A stretch of 64,000 nt of DNA from Flavobacterium sp. (lineage in GTDB: Bacteria; Bacteroidota; Bacteroidia; Flavobacteriales; Flavobacteriaceae): assembly GCA_012837155.1 (NCBI GenBank), contig CP051546.1:1033075-1097074 (forward strand), in the 5' to 3' direction. The position numbers and the translations under genes are program-made. The notes under the pieces are model-generated. The model ran no database searches, was not told the origin of the DNA, and worked only from the letters and a program-made list of their open reading frames with translations. Numbering within the stretch: the first letter of the stretch is position 1; every line of letters starts with the position of its first letter. Of this stretch, positions 55,946-64,000 are shown piece after piece.

Positions 55946-57298
55946 ATGTTTGATAATTTAAGTGATAAATTAGACAAAGCCTTTCATATTCTTAAAGGTC
56001 ACGGAAAAATAACAGAAGTAAACGTTGCCGAAACCCTAAAAGAAGTGCGTCGCGCTTTGTTGGATGCGGATGTTAATTTTAAAATTGCCAAAGATTTTAC
56101 CACTAAAGTAAAAGAAAAAGCGATAGGTCAAAACGTATTAACGACACTTCAGCCAGGACAATTATTGGTCAAGTTGGTTAAAGATGAGTTGACTGAACTA
56201 ATGGGTGGCGATGTTGCAGGAATTACGCTTTCGGGGAATCCTACCGTTATTTTAATGTCGGGATTACAAGGTTCAGGAAAGACCACTTTTTCAGGGAAAT
56301 TGGCTAATTATCTTCAAACTAAAAAGAACAAAAAACCACTTTTGGTCGCTTGTGATATTTATCGCCCTGCGGCAATTCAGCAATTGTATGTTGTGGGTGA
56401 TTCCATAGGAGTTGAGGTTTATTCGGAACCAGAAAATAAAAATCCTGTCGAAATTGCCCAAAACGCCATCAAACACGCCAAAGCAAATGGCTTTAATGTT
56501 GTAATTGTCGACACGGCGGGTCGCTTGGCCGTCGATGAGGCAATGATGACCGAAATAGCTAATGTTCATAAAGCCATTCAACCACACGAAACCTTGTTTG
56601 TTGTCGATTCAATGACAGGGCAAGATGCTGTGAATACAGCGAAAGCGTTTTAATGATAGACTAAATTTTGACGGTGTAATTTTAACTAAATTAGACGGAG
56701 ATACTCGTGGTGGAGCGGCTCTTTCGATAAAAAACCGTTGTCAATAAACCCATAAAATTTGTGGGTACTGGCGAAAAAATGGATGCCATTGACGTTTTTT
56801 ATCCTGTTCGTATGGCGGAACGAATCCTAGGAATGGGTGACGTTGTATCGCTGGTAGAAAGGGGCTCAAGAACAATTTGATGAGGAAGAAGCTAGAAAAA
56901 TTCAAAAGAAAATTGCTAAGAACGAATTTGGTTTCGATGATTTTCTGTCCCAAATTCAGCAAATAAAGAAAATGGGTAATATGAAGGATTTAGTGGGAAT
57001 GATTCCTGGTGCTTCAAAAGCGATGAAAGATGTTGAAATTGAAGATGATGCTTTCAAGCATATCGAAGCCATTATCCATTCGATGACACCAAAAGAAAGG
57101 TCGAAACCAGCTATAATTGACGTAAAAAGAAAAACCAGAATTGCCAAAGGCTCTGGAACCAAAATCGAACAAGTGAATCAATTGATGAAGCAGTTCGATC
57201 AAATGAGCAAAATGATGAAGATGATGCAAGGTCCAGGCGGAAAGAATATGATGAAAATGATGGCAAATATGAAAGGCGGAATGCCAGGAATGCGATAG
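55946..57298 (+). CDS. ffh: Signal recognition particle protein Ffh, three frame breaks (449 aa)
   Basis: SRP54 GTPase that targets nascent membrane proteins to FtsY. N domain [25 protein letters not shown] domain with [52 protein letters not shown], and after the first break [26 protein letters not shown] domain [19 protein letters not shown] ending in a Met-rich tail ([20 protein letters not shown]). Extra bases are in the runs 56648-56651 (T), 56729-56734 (A) and 56861-56864 (G). Removing them gives 449 aa, the normal length. Essential, so the breaks are errors. Confidence 0.94.
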
Positions 57299-57305
57299 AA
57301 TAGTT

Positions 57306-57406
57306 GTTTAAAGTTTCAGGTTTCAAGTTGTTGAAATCTTAAACTTGGGACTTTTTAAAAATAATATAATGGAGTTTCCTTTTTTTGAAACTTTAAACTT
57401 GAAACC
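57306..57406. repeat. GTTTAAAGTTTC-type inverted repeat between ffh and folD
   Basis: GTTTAAAGTTTCAGGTTTCA near 57306 is mirrored by GAAACTTTAAACTTGAAACC at 57387-57406, about 59 bases between the arms. Same word family as the tracts at 8735 and 62010. It abuts the folD start. Confidence 0.7.
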
Positions 57407-57415
57407 TTTTTTGAA

Positions 57416-58296
57416 ATGCAATTACTAGACGGAAAGAAAACATCGGAAGATATTAAAGAGAGATTGCTGCCGAAGTACAACAAATGAAAGCGGATGGACA
57501 AAAAGTACCACATTTAGCGGCCGTTATCGTTGGTACTAACGGGGCAAGTTTGACTTATGTGGGTAGCAAAGTAAAATCTTGTCAGCAAATAGGTTTCGAA
57601 TCTACTTTAGTTGCTTTGCCAGAAACAATTACAGAAAGTGAATTATTGGATAAAATTCAGGAACTAAATGAGAACGATAGTTTGGATGGCTATATTGTTC
57701 AATTGCCTTTGCCTAAACATATTGACGAGCAAAAAATACTAATGGCGATTGATCCCGATAAAGATGTAGATGGTTTTCATCCTGCTAATTTTGGGAAAAT
57801 GGCATTGGAAATGGAAACATTTTTACCAGCAACTCCTTATGGAATTATGGAATTGTTAGAGCGTTACAAAGTAGAAACTGCGGGGAAACATACCGTTGTT
57901 ATTGGACGTAGTCATATTGTGGGTCGCCCAATGAGTATTTTGATGAGTCGCAAAGGGTATCCGGGAGATTCAACGGTAACACTCACGCACAGCAGAACCA
58001 AGAATATTGAAGAGTTTACAAGAAATGCCGATATTATTATTACTGCTTTAGGTGTTCCAAATTATCTTAAAGCCGATATGGTAAAAGAGGGAGTGGTTAT
58101 TATTGACGTTGGTATTACCAGAGTCGAAGACGCTTCACACCCAAAAGGATATGTCATTACTGGCGATGTCGATTTTGATGAAGTAAGTAAAAAATCTTCT
58201 TATATTACACCAGTTCCGGGTGGAGTAGGACCGATGACGATTTCTATGTTGTTGAAAAACACACTTTTAGCCAGAAAAATTAGAAGTAGAAAATAA
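57416..58296 (+). CDS. folD: Methylenetetrahydrofolate dehydrogenase/cyclohydrolase FolD, one frame break (293 aa)
   Basis: Bifunctional enzyme of one-carbon metabolism. ATG 57416 reads [14 protein letters not shown], then one base is missing near 57460 and the frame continues [23 protein letters not shown]. Typical segments: [22 protein letters not shown] with the catalytic Lys, [61 protein letters not shown] and [16 protein letters not shown]. Corrected length 293 aa. Terminator follows. Confidence 0.94.
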
Positions 58297-58314
58297 ACAA
58301 CGAATATAGAAGCA

Positions 58315-58342
58315 AAAACCCAAGAAATGTCTTGGGTTTTTT
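58315..58342. terminator. Terminator between folD and rluF
   Basis: AAAACCCAAGA (58315-58325) pairs with TCTTGGGTTTT (58330-58340), 4-nt loop, T run. Confidence 0.88.
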
Positions 58343-58372
58343 GCCTGAAGTGATTTATCGACGGCCTCTAAA

Positions 58373-59185
58373 TTAATAATCGCCTCTTTTCTTAAACCTC
58401 GGATCATCTCTTTTGATGAATTCCGTTCTGCGTTTTGGAATTTCTTGTTTTGGCAAACTCGCTTCTTCGGTTTTACTCGAAGGTTCGATGAGTTGGTTGA
58501 GTTCCTTGATTTCGGCATCAGTTAAATCACGAAATCGTCCCACAGGAATATCCAATGAAATATTGATGATTCGAATACGTTTCAAAGCCGTAACTTCATA
58601 ACCCAGATATTCGCACATTCTGCGAATTTGGCGGTTTAAACCTTGTGTCAAGACGATTTTAAAAGTGGTCGAACTGATTTTTTCAACCTTGCATTTTCGG
58701 GTAAGGGTGTCTAAAATAGGTATGCCATTTCCCATTTTTTCGATAAAACGGTCTGTAATCAATTTGTTGACCGTTACCGTATATTCTTTTTCGTGATTGT
58801 TTCTGGCACGTAGAATTTTGTTGACAATATCGCCATCGTTGGTCATAAAAATCAAGCCCTCACTGGCTTTGTCCAAGCGTCCAATGGGAAAAATTCGGGT
58901 GGGATAATTGATATAATCTACGATGTTATTGCGAACCTCCAAGTTGGTGGTGCATTCAATTCCAACAGGTTTGTTGAAAGCAAGATAAACAGGTTTTTCG
59001 TTTTTTTCTCTGATGAGTTTTCCGTCTATACGTACTTCGTCGTCTGGTGCAACTTTTGTCCCCAATTCTGGAACAATTCCGTTGATGGTAACACGACCTT
59101 CCTCGATGATTTTATCGGCTTCACGACGCGAGCAAAAGCCGGTTTCTCCAATGAATTTATTAAGGCGTTTTAGATTTTCTTCCAT
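58373..59185 (-). CDS. rluF: 23S rRNA pseudouridine synthase, RluF type (270 aa)
   Basis: N-terminal S4 RNA-binding domain (LKRLNKFIGETGFCSRREADKIIEEGRVTINGIV, residues 5-38), then the RsuA/RluB-E/F catalytic domain with FPIGRLDKASEGLIFMTNDG, whose Asp is the nucleophile, and LTQGLNRQIRRMCEYLGYEVTALKRIRI. The length and the GLNRQIRRMCEYLGYEV wording fit RluF (U2604), though other RsuA-type specificities cannot be excluded. C-terminus is basic and unstructured (KRRTEFIKRDDPRFKKRG). Intact. Confidence 0.85.
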   Translation of the reverse strand: MEENLKRLNKFIGETGFCSRREADKIIEEGRVTINGIVPELGTKVAPDDEVRIDGKLIREKNEKPVYLAFNKPVGIECTTNLEVRNNIVDYINYPTRIFPIGRLDKASEGLIFMTNDGDIVNKILRARNNHEKEYTVTVNKLITDRFIEKMGNGIPILDTLTRKCKVEKISSTTFKIVLTQGLNRQIRRMCEYLGYEVTALKRIRIINISLDIPVGRFRDLTDAEIKELNQLIEPSSKTEEASLPKQEIPKRRTEFIKRDDPRFKKRGDY

Positions 59186-59229
59186 AAGTCAAAAGTAATC
59201 AATTATTTTGGTTGCGATTTCTAAGCCAG

Positions 59230-60078
59230 TTATTCCGTTTCAAATAAAAACTGGGACACTTTTTTATACAAATCATCATCGTGCAAACTATGTCCTAAGC
59301 CAGAAGTTTCAATAAATTGCACACCTTTCCATGAACTGACAATTTTTTTTGCTTCCTTGAATAAAACAACTTTATCGTCTATATCATGTGCCACAAAACC
59401 TTTCGCATTAATTTCTGAGGCAAATAATTGACCTGAAAATTGTTCTAGATTTCGATTGAAGGCCGCAATGTATTTTATTTCTAATGCTTTCGAAATTTTG
59501 GAATTTAAACTTAGTAAGGAAATAAAATTTCGGAATATGATTTTGAAATCACTCGGAGATCCTAAAATAACCATCTTTTTTATTGAAGTGCTTTGGTATT
59601 TATATTGATAATACAAACACGTTTTGCCTCCTAGAGAATGACCAATAAGGTATTGAGGTTTGTATTTTTCAACAATTACGTCGATAAATTCGGCATATTT
59701 CGGAACAGTAAATTCTTTTCCACTTGACAATCCTTGGGCTGGTCCATCGACGGCAATAATGGTATGACCTGATTTTTTTAAATAGGGAAGTAATTTTTTC
59801 CAACGCGAAGAATTGCTTTCCCAACCATGAATGAGTAGAATAATGGTTTCATCCCCTTTCCAAGTATAGGTTTGAATCGAATCCTCCTGATGCTGAATGG
59901 TTTCTAAATAAGCTTCTCTAAGTGTTTTTGGAAGATTTTCTTTGGTTAGTTTTCCTTTCTTTGGTTCACTAAATAAAGCATGTGCAAGCTGAGTGGCTTT
60001 TTTTGGAAAAACAAAACTCAAAAAGTTAATGTATAATCCAACGGATTTTGTCAATAAAAAATAAGATAAATTTTTCAT
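59230..60078 (-). CDS. Alpha/beta hydrolase (282 aa)
   Basis: Alpha/beta-hydrolase fold: IILLIHGWESNSSRW (oxyanion HGW, about residues 78-92), the nucleophile elbow LIGHSLGGKTC (about 142-152), Asp in HDIDDKVVLF (about 239) and the catalytic His in GLGHSLHDD (about 262). The N-terminus is slightly hydrophobic (YINFLSFVF). Substrate unknown. Start ATG 60078 just upstream of the terminator of the next gene, so it needs its own promoter, not evident. Intact. Confidence 0.85.
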   Translation of the reverse strand: MKNLSYFLLTKSVGLYINFLSFVFPKKATQLAHALFSEPKKGKLTKENLPKTLREAYLETIQHQEDSIQTYTWKGDETIILLIHGWESNSSRWKKLLPYLKKSGHTIIAVDGPAQGLSSGKEFTVPKYAEFIDVIVEKYKPQYLIGHSLGGKTCLYYQYKYQSTSIKKMVILGSPSDFKIIFRNFISLLSLNSKISKALEIKYIAAFNRNLEQFSGQLFASEINAKGFVAHDIDDKVVLFKEAKKIVSSWKGVQFIETSGLGHSLHDDDLYKKVSQFLFETE

Positions 60079-60085
60079 AATAAAA

Positions 60086-60110
60086 AAGTCCCGATGGTTT
60101 ATCGGGACTT
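60086..60110 (-). terminator. Terminator of the zinc-ribbon gene
   Basis: AAGTCCCGAT (60086-60095) pairs with ATCGGGACTT (60101-60110); on the minus strand a T run follows. Confidence 0.88.
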
Positions 60111-60117
60111 AAATGCT

Positions 60118-60897
60118 TTAGAATTTAGCAAAAAGCTTTTCCATTTTTTCTCTTTCCTCTTCAGCGAGCACACTGTCGACTAATATTCTTCCTGAATGTT
60201 CATCAGTAATGATTTTTTTTTCTAGCAGCAATCTCCACTTGTGTTTGTGGTGGGATTGTAAAAAATGATCCTGCCGAAGCACCTCTTTCGATAGAAACTA
60301 CAGCCAAACCATTGCGAACACTAGATCGGATTCGGTTATAAGCGGCTAATAATCTTTCTTCGATTAATTTTTGATATTCCTCGGATTTTTCTGTTAGGAA
60401 AGCTTCTTCTTTAGCTGTTTCAGCCATAATGGCATCTAGCTCTGATTTTTTGTGTTTTAAATGATTCGATTTCGTTTCTAACCGCTCTTTCGATTGTGCA
60501 ATGATTTCTTTCTTATGTTCGATAGAAGCTTTCATCTCTTTGATTTGCTTTTCGGCTAATTGAATTTCTAATTCTTGAAATTCTACTTCCTTGGTCAAAG
60601 AGTTAAATTCTCTATTGTTGCGAACAGTATCTTGTTGCTTAGTGTATTTTTTGATTGCTTCTTTGTGATCGTCAATAGCATTTTTCTTTACCTTGATAAG
60701 CTCTTCGACGGTTTCAAGTTCGCTTTTTAATTTTCTGAACGTGTGCTTAATCCTGCAACTTCATCTTCTAAATCTTCCACTTCTAAAGGGAGTTCTCCTC
60801 TTACGTTTCTAATTTCATCAATTCTAGAGTCAATCAATTGTAAATCATAAATTGCTCTCAATTTGTCTTCAACACTCAATTCTTTTGTAGTCGCCAT
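60118..60897 (-). CDS. Coiled-coil zinc-ribbon-family protein, at least two frame breaks (259 aa)
   Basis: ATG 60897 reads MATTKELSVEDKLRAIYDLQ and LIDSRIDEIRNVRGELPLEVEDLEDEV, then the frame breaks near 60743. The middle frame is a long coiled coil (TKEVEFQELEIQLAEKQIKEMKASIEHKK) ending GASAGSFFTIPPQTQVEIAARKK. After the T9 run 60213-60221 (one too many) it continues IITDEHSGRILVDSVLAEEEREKMEKLFAKF. This is the C4-type zinc-ribbon/CT398-like family (DUF164), but the Cys knuckle is not visible here; the family loses it in many Bacteroidota. Nineteen bases after the Nif3-like gene, so co-transcribed. Confidence 0.75.
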
Positions 60898-60916
60898 ATT
60901 CTATATCTATAAGTAC

Positions 60917-62001
60917 TTAACTGGATTTGTATTTTTCTTCTGATAAAACGATTGCAAAATTAAGGATTTTTTTCCGAAGAAAATCAACAATATAATTTTT
61001 TGTATATCGTTCGCTTTCAAAATGACCAATATCAGCTAAAAGCAACTGGTTTTCAGCTTCATAAAATTGATGATACTTCAAATCGGCTGTCAAAAAAGTG
61101 TCTGCTCCAGCCTGAATGGCGTTTTTTATGGCAAAACTTCCGGAACCGCCAAGAACCGCTACTTTTTTTATGGGTTTGTCCAAAAATGAACTATGGCGAA
61201 TGACACCGCATTGCATCTTGTCTTTAACAAAATTTAGAAATTCTTTTTCGGGCATTGCAGCTTCTAATTCTCCAATCATTCCCAACCCAATATTTTGATT
61301 GGTATTTTCCAAATTATAAATTTCATAAGCCGCCTCTTCATAAACGTGATTTTTGAAAAGCGTTTTTAGTATTTTGCTTTCCAAATGTTTTTCGAAAGTC
61401 ACTTCGATTTTAATTTCGTCAGCTTCTACAAACTCAAATCGCTCTCCAATCTCGGGATTGCTATGCTCATTTCCCATATAAGTGCCAATTCCTTTCGAGT
61501 TGAAACTACAATTTTCATAGTTGCCAATGTTTCCCGCCCCAGCTTCAAACAAGGAATTGCGGAGTTTTTCGGTATTTTCTGGAATGGTGTATGTCACTAA
61601 TTTCCGAATGTAATTGGATTTTGGAATCAGGATTTTAGTTTTGGTCAAACCCAGAGCGGCGCAAAATATTTTATTTACACCATTTTGATGATTGTCTAAT
61701 GCGGTGTGAACGGCATAAATGGCAATGTCATTTTTATGGCTTTGATAACGGCTTTTTCGACATAATTTTTACCCGTTATTTTTTTTAATCCCGAAAACAA
61801 AATGGGATGAAAACAAACCACCAAATTGCATTTTTTGGCAATCGCTTCGTCTATCACAATTTCCAAAGCATCGTGGCAAACCAATACTCCTGTTGCTTCT
61901 GCATCTTGATTTCCAATCAATAAACCTACATTGTCAAAATCTTCGGCATAAGCGAGTGGTGCCATTTCTTCGAGTACGGAAATTATTTCTTTAATTTTCA
62001 T
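60917..62001 (-). CDS. Nif3-like dinuclear metal center protein, one frame break (361 aa)
   Basis: Nif3/YbgI family: MKIKEIISVLEEMAPLAYAEDFDNVGLLIGN, VVCFHPILFSGLKKITGKNYVEKAVIKAIK with the first metal His region. After a missing base in the T5 run 61731-61735 it continues AVHTALDNHQNGVNKIF, then a PII-like insert in the middle and GSGSFAIKNAIQAGADTFLTADLKYHQFYEAENQLLLADIGHFESE with the remaining metal ligands. Role unresolved; some members act in tetrahydrofolate or GTP-cyclohydrolase-like chemistry. First gene of the pair with the zinc-ribbon protein. Confidence 0.85.
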
Positions 62002-62009
62002 TGATTTTA

Positions 62010-62040
62010 GTTTAAAGTTCAAGGTTTAAAGTTCAAGGTT
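62010..62040. repeat. Two tandem copies of GTTTAAAGTTCAAG
   Basis: Direct duplication of a 14-base unit upstream of the Nif3-like gene, with an ACTTTAAAC inverse copy at 62047-62055; same word family as at 8735 and 57306. Confidence 0.75.
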
Positions 62041-62111
62041 GAGCAACTTTAAACAGTAAACAAATGAGACAAAAATTATATTTCAAAGATAAAATATTAT
62101 ACTTTCGTATT

Positions 62112-63137
62112 ATGAATTTACTTCGAAAAATACTGTTTCCGTTGCCATTTTGTATGGATTCATTACCAGTATTCGGAATTTTCTTTTTGATAAAGACATT
62201 CTGAAATCCTATTCTTTCGATATTCCAATTATTGCTGTCGGGAATCTCAGCGTTGGCGGGTACCGGAAAAACACCACAAATTGAATATTTAATTCGGTTG
62301 CTTTCGCCAAAATACAAAGTGGCTACATTAAGTCGCGGTTACAAAAGAAAATCAGAAGGTTTTCTTTTAGCTGATGAAACTTCGAATGCTGAAATCCTTG
62401 GAGACGAACCGTTTCAGTTTTATACAAAATTCAACAACATTCAAGTTGCGGTTGATGCCGATAGAAAAAACGGTATCGAACAATTGCTTTTACAAGAGCA
62501 AAAACCAGAAGTGCTATTGCTCGATGATGCTTTTCAACATCGGAAAGTAAAAGCCGGTTTTTATATTTTATTGACTTCCTACGGGGATTTGTATTTGGAT
62601 GATTTTATGCTGCCAACTGGAAATCTTCGCGAAAATAAGAGCGGAGCAAAACGCGCTAACTTGGTTATTGTTACTAAATGTCCAGCTACTCTTTCGCTCG
62701 ACGAACAAAGTAAAATTAAGGTTAAACTAAAATTGGAGCCGAATCAAGAATTGTATTTTTCATCCATTGATTATGATGATTTTATTTATGCTGAATCTAA
62801 AACAATGAAGCTTGAAGAAATCAGAAATGTTGACAAACTACTTTTGGCGGGAATTGCAAAACCTGAGCCATTTTTTGCCCATTTGAAAAGTGAAAATGAG
62901 GAATGTTTAACTTTTGCAGATCATCATCATTTTGGAGAAAAAGACTTATTGGCGATTAAAAATAAATCACAAAATAAGATGATTATTACTACCGAAAAAG
63001 ATTATGCACGATTAAAAGACAAATTGCCAAATAAACAATTGTTTTATTTACCAATACGAAGCAAATTTATTTCAGCGAGTGATAATTTTGATAAAACCAT
63101 TTTAAATTATGTGGGAACAAGTACAGGAAACCACTAG
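62112..63137 (+). CDS. lpxK: Tetraacyldisaccharide 4'-kinase LpxK, two frame breaks (341 aa)
   Basis: Phosphorylates the 4' position of lipid A precursor at the inner membrane. ATG 62112 reads MNLLRKILFP; a missing T near 62142 and an extra G at 62258-62260 interrupt the frame. Corrected it runs through GNLSVGGTGKTPQIEYLIRLL (P-loop), LSRGYKRKSEGFLLAD, EILGDEPFQFYTKF, VLLLDDAFQHRKVKAGF (catalytic Asp), LPTGNLRENKSGAKRANLVIVTKCP and FADHHHFGEKDL. Length 341 aa as usual. Divergent from the Nif3-like gene; overlaps the downstream phosphorylase gene by 29 bases. Confidence 0.92.
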
Positions 63138-63551
63138 TTATATCAAAGGAAAAACTCATTTTATTCCTGAATATGGTATTATTCTAGGTTCAGGATTAGG
63201 CAGTTTTACGGATGATATGAAGATTGAATTTTCCTTGCCTTATAGTGAAATTCCAAATTTTCCAATTTCGACTGTCGAAGGGCACAAAGGGGCTTTGGTT
63301 TTTGGTACTATTGGCGATAAAAAGATTGTTGCCATGCAAGGACGTTTTCATTTTTATGAAGGCTATTCAATGCAGGAAGTGACGTTTCCAGTTCGTGTTA
63401 TGAAGTTTTTGGGAATCGAAAAGCTAATTGTTTCCAACGCTTCAGGAGGTGTAAATCCTAGTTATAAAGTAGGTTCGATTATTCTTTTGAAAGACCATAT
63501 CAATATGATGCCCGAGCATCCGTTGCGAGGAAAAAATGACCCGCGTTTTGG
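63109..63551 (+). pseudogene. Purine nucleoside phosphorylase, 5' part, interrupted by IS1182
   Basis: PNP/MTAP family: YGIILGSGLGSFTDDMKIE (phosphate loop), FPISTVEGHKGALVFGTIG, VAMQGRFHFYEGYSMQEVTFPVRVMKFLGIEKLIVSNASGGVNP and DHINMMPEHPLRGKNDPRFG, about residues 1-148 of some 270. At 63552 IS1182 begins and the frame runs into the element, stopping at 63630. The rest of the gene, with the purine-binding part, would lie beyond the window if present. The interruption is real in this assembly, though it could also be a junction produced by assembling across repeated IS copies. Confidence 0.85.
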
Positions 63552-64000
63552 GAGGGTACTGAAAAACATCACTTATTTTGATCAACGTTCTTTTTTAGAT
63601 ATTAAAAAACCGCTTATAACAGGATTTTAAGCATCCGTTATAAGCGGTTTTATTTTTGTAACTGTTTTTTATTGTTGATTGTATGTGTCTGTTTTTGACT
63701 TATACAGGTTCATTTGGTAAAATGCACGTGTAGATTACATTTTCTACATTAATTTGAGTATTCTTTTTAAGTTGACTGTAAAAATTGCTATTGCACCTTG
63801 CATTTGCATATTGGTAATACCGTATGATATTGCTCTATCATAACCGTGTATATTTTTTAACTCGCTATTTTTAGCTTCTATCTTGTATCGATGTTTTGCT
63901 TTTTCTTTGTAATATTCTGTTTCTTGAAAAGCCATTTGGTCTTGATGCAATTCTGATTTTATGGATACCGAATACGTTTTTGTCTTGGCTCCATCTTTAT
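63552..64000 (-). mobile_element. IS1182-family insertion sequence, copy 2, cut by the window end
   Basis: Bases from 63552 repeat 34444 onward almost perfectly; the one difference noticed is a T added near 63715 (ATTTGG against ATTGG). The left 15-bp repeat GAGGGTACTGAAAAA is intact. The preceding 8 bases are CGTTTTGG; the expected duplicate lies outside the window. Confidence 0.93.
63744..64000 (-). CDS. IS1182-family transposase, C-terminal part (copy 2)
   Basis: Same protein end as in copy 1: RYKIEAKNSELKNIHGYDRA with the catalytic Glu, then ISYGITNMQMQGAIAIFTVN and the end LKRILKLM. The rest lies beyond the window. Confidence 0.9.
   Translation of the reverse strand, partial: KDGAKTKTYSVSIKSELHQDQMAFQETEYYKEKAKHRYKIEAKNSELKNIHGYDRAISYGITNMQMQGAIAIFTVNLKRILKLM

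Overview
The window looks like chromosomal DNA of a Flavobacterium-like member of the Flavobacteriaceae (Bacteroidota). The evidence is the AT-rich composition, several promoters of the Bacteroidota type (TAnnTTTG, four-base-pair-rich cases with TTG 19 nt upstream), a type IX secretion plug protein, CarboxypepD-type outer-membrane barrels, DUF5916, DUF2797, DUF2805/TIGR03643 and DUF4369 proteins, a GH3-family enzyme, and a mainly housekeeping gene set of flavobacterial character.

Layout. 1-10.7 kb: sppA tail, a giant AsmA protein, an IS630 element, a solitary secreted DUF4440-like gene flanked by integron-like attC-type symmetry, DUF2797, GH3 enzyme, fabD, pirin, and a Crp-type regulator with a small CxxC protein. 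10.8-25.6 kb: U32 peptidase, an ISL3 element, aminotransferase, desaturase, rsmG, a HELSH secreted protein, DUF1223, a PhoX-like lipoprotein, pruA, apaG, the T9SS plug and a methyltransferase. 25.6-27.4 kb: a two-gene unit of an ABC/AAA-type ATPase and a small PD-(D/E)XK-like nuclease wedged between the methyltransferase and map; this is the best candidate for an undescribed (probably defence) system. 28.3-33.4 kb: a TetR / peptidase-less ABC exporter / HlyD / TolC operon. 33.5-41.2 kb: secreted LRR protein, a CoA-transferase remnant, an IS1182 element sitting in a terminator, gpmI, DUF5916 and an L,D-transpeptidase-like protein. 41.3-50 kb: DUF4369 lipoprotein, M61 peptidase, small membrane proteins, htpG, lipocalin-like lipoprotein, OmpA, fabH. 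50-64 kb: outer-membrane barrel, an ISAs1 element, argS, ffh, folD, rluF, hydrolase, zinc-ribbon protein, Nif3-like protein, lpxK and a purine nucleoside phosphorylase gene cut by a second IS1182 copy.

A property of the whole window governs its reading: roughly thirty single-base insertions or deletions, mostly in A/T runs, break about half of the genes, including essential ones (ffh, map, gpmI, lpxK, htpG, rsmG). Undoing each one by a single base restores a full-length protein and an integral number of codons. I therefore read these as uncorrected consensus errors (long-read type) rather than gene decay, and give such genes their full corrected span. Two genes differ and look truly broken: the CoA-transferase remnant at 34.2 kb (5' part absent) and the phosphorylase at 63.1 kb (IS insertion). 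Four IS families with intact target duplications indicate recent transposition. No tRNA, rRNA or CRISPR array was seen, and no gene-free stretch exceeds about 300 bases.
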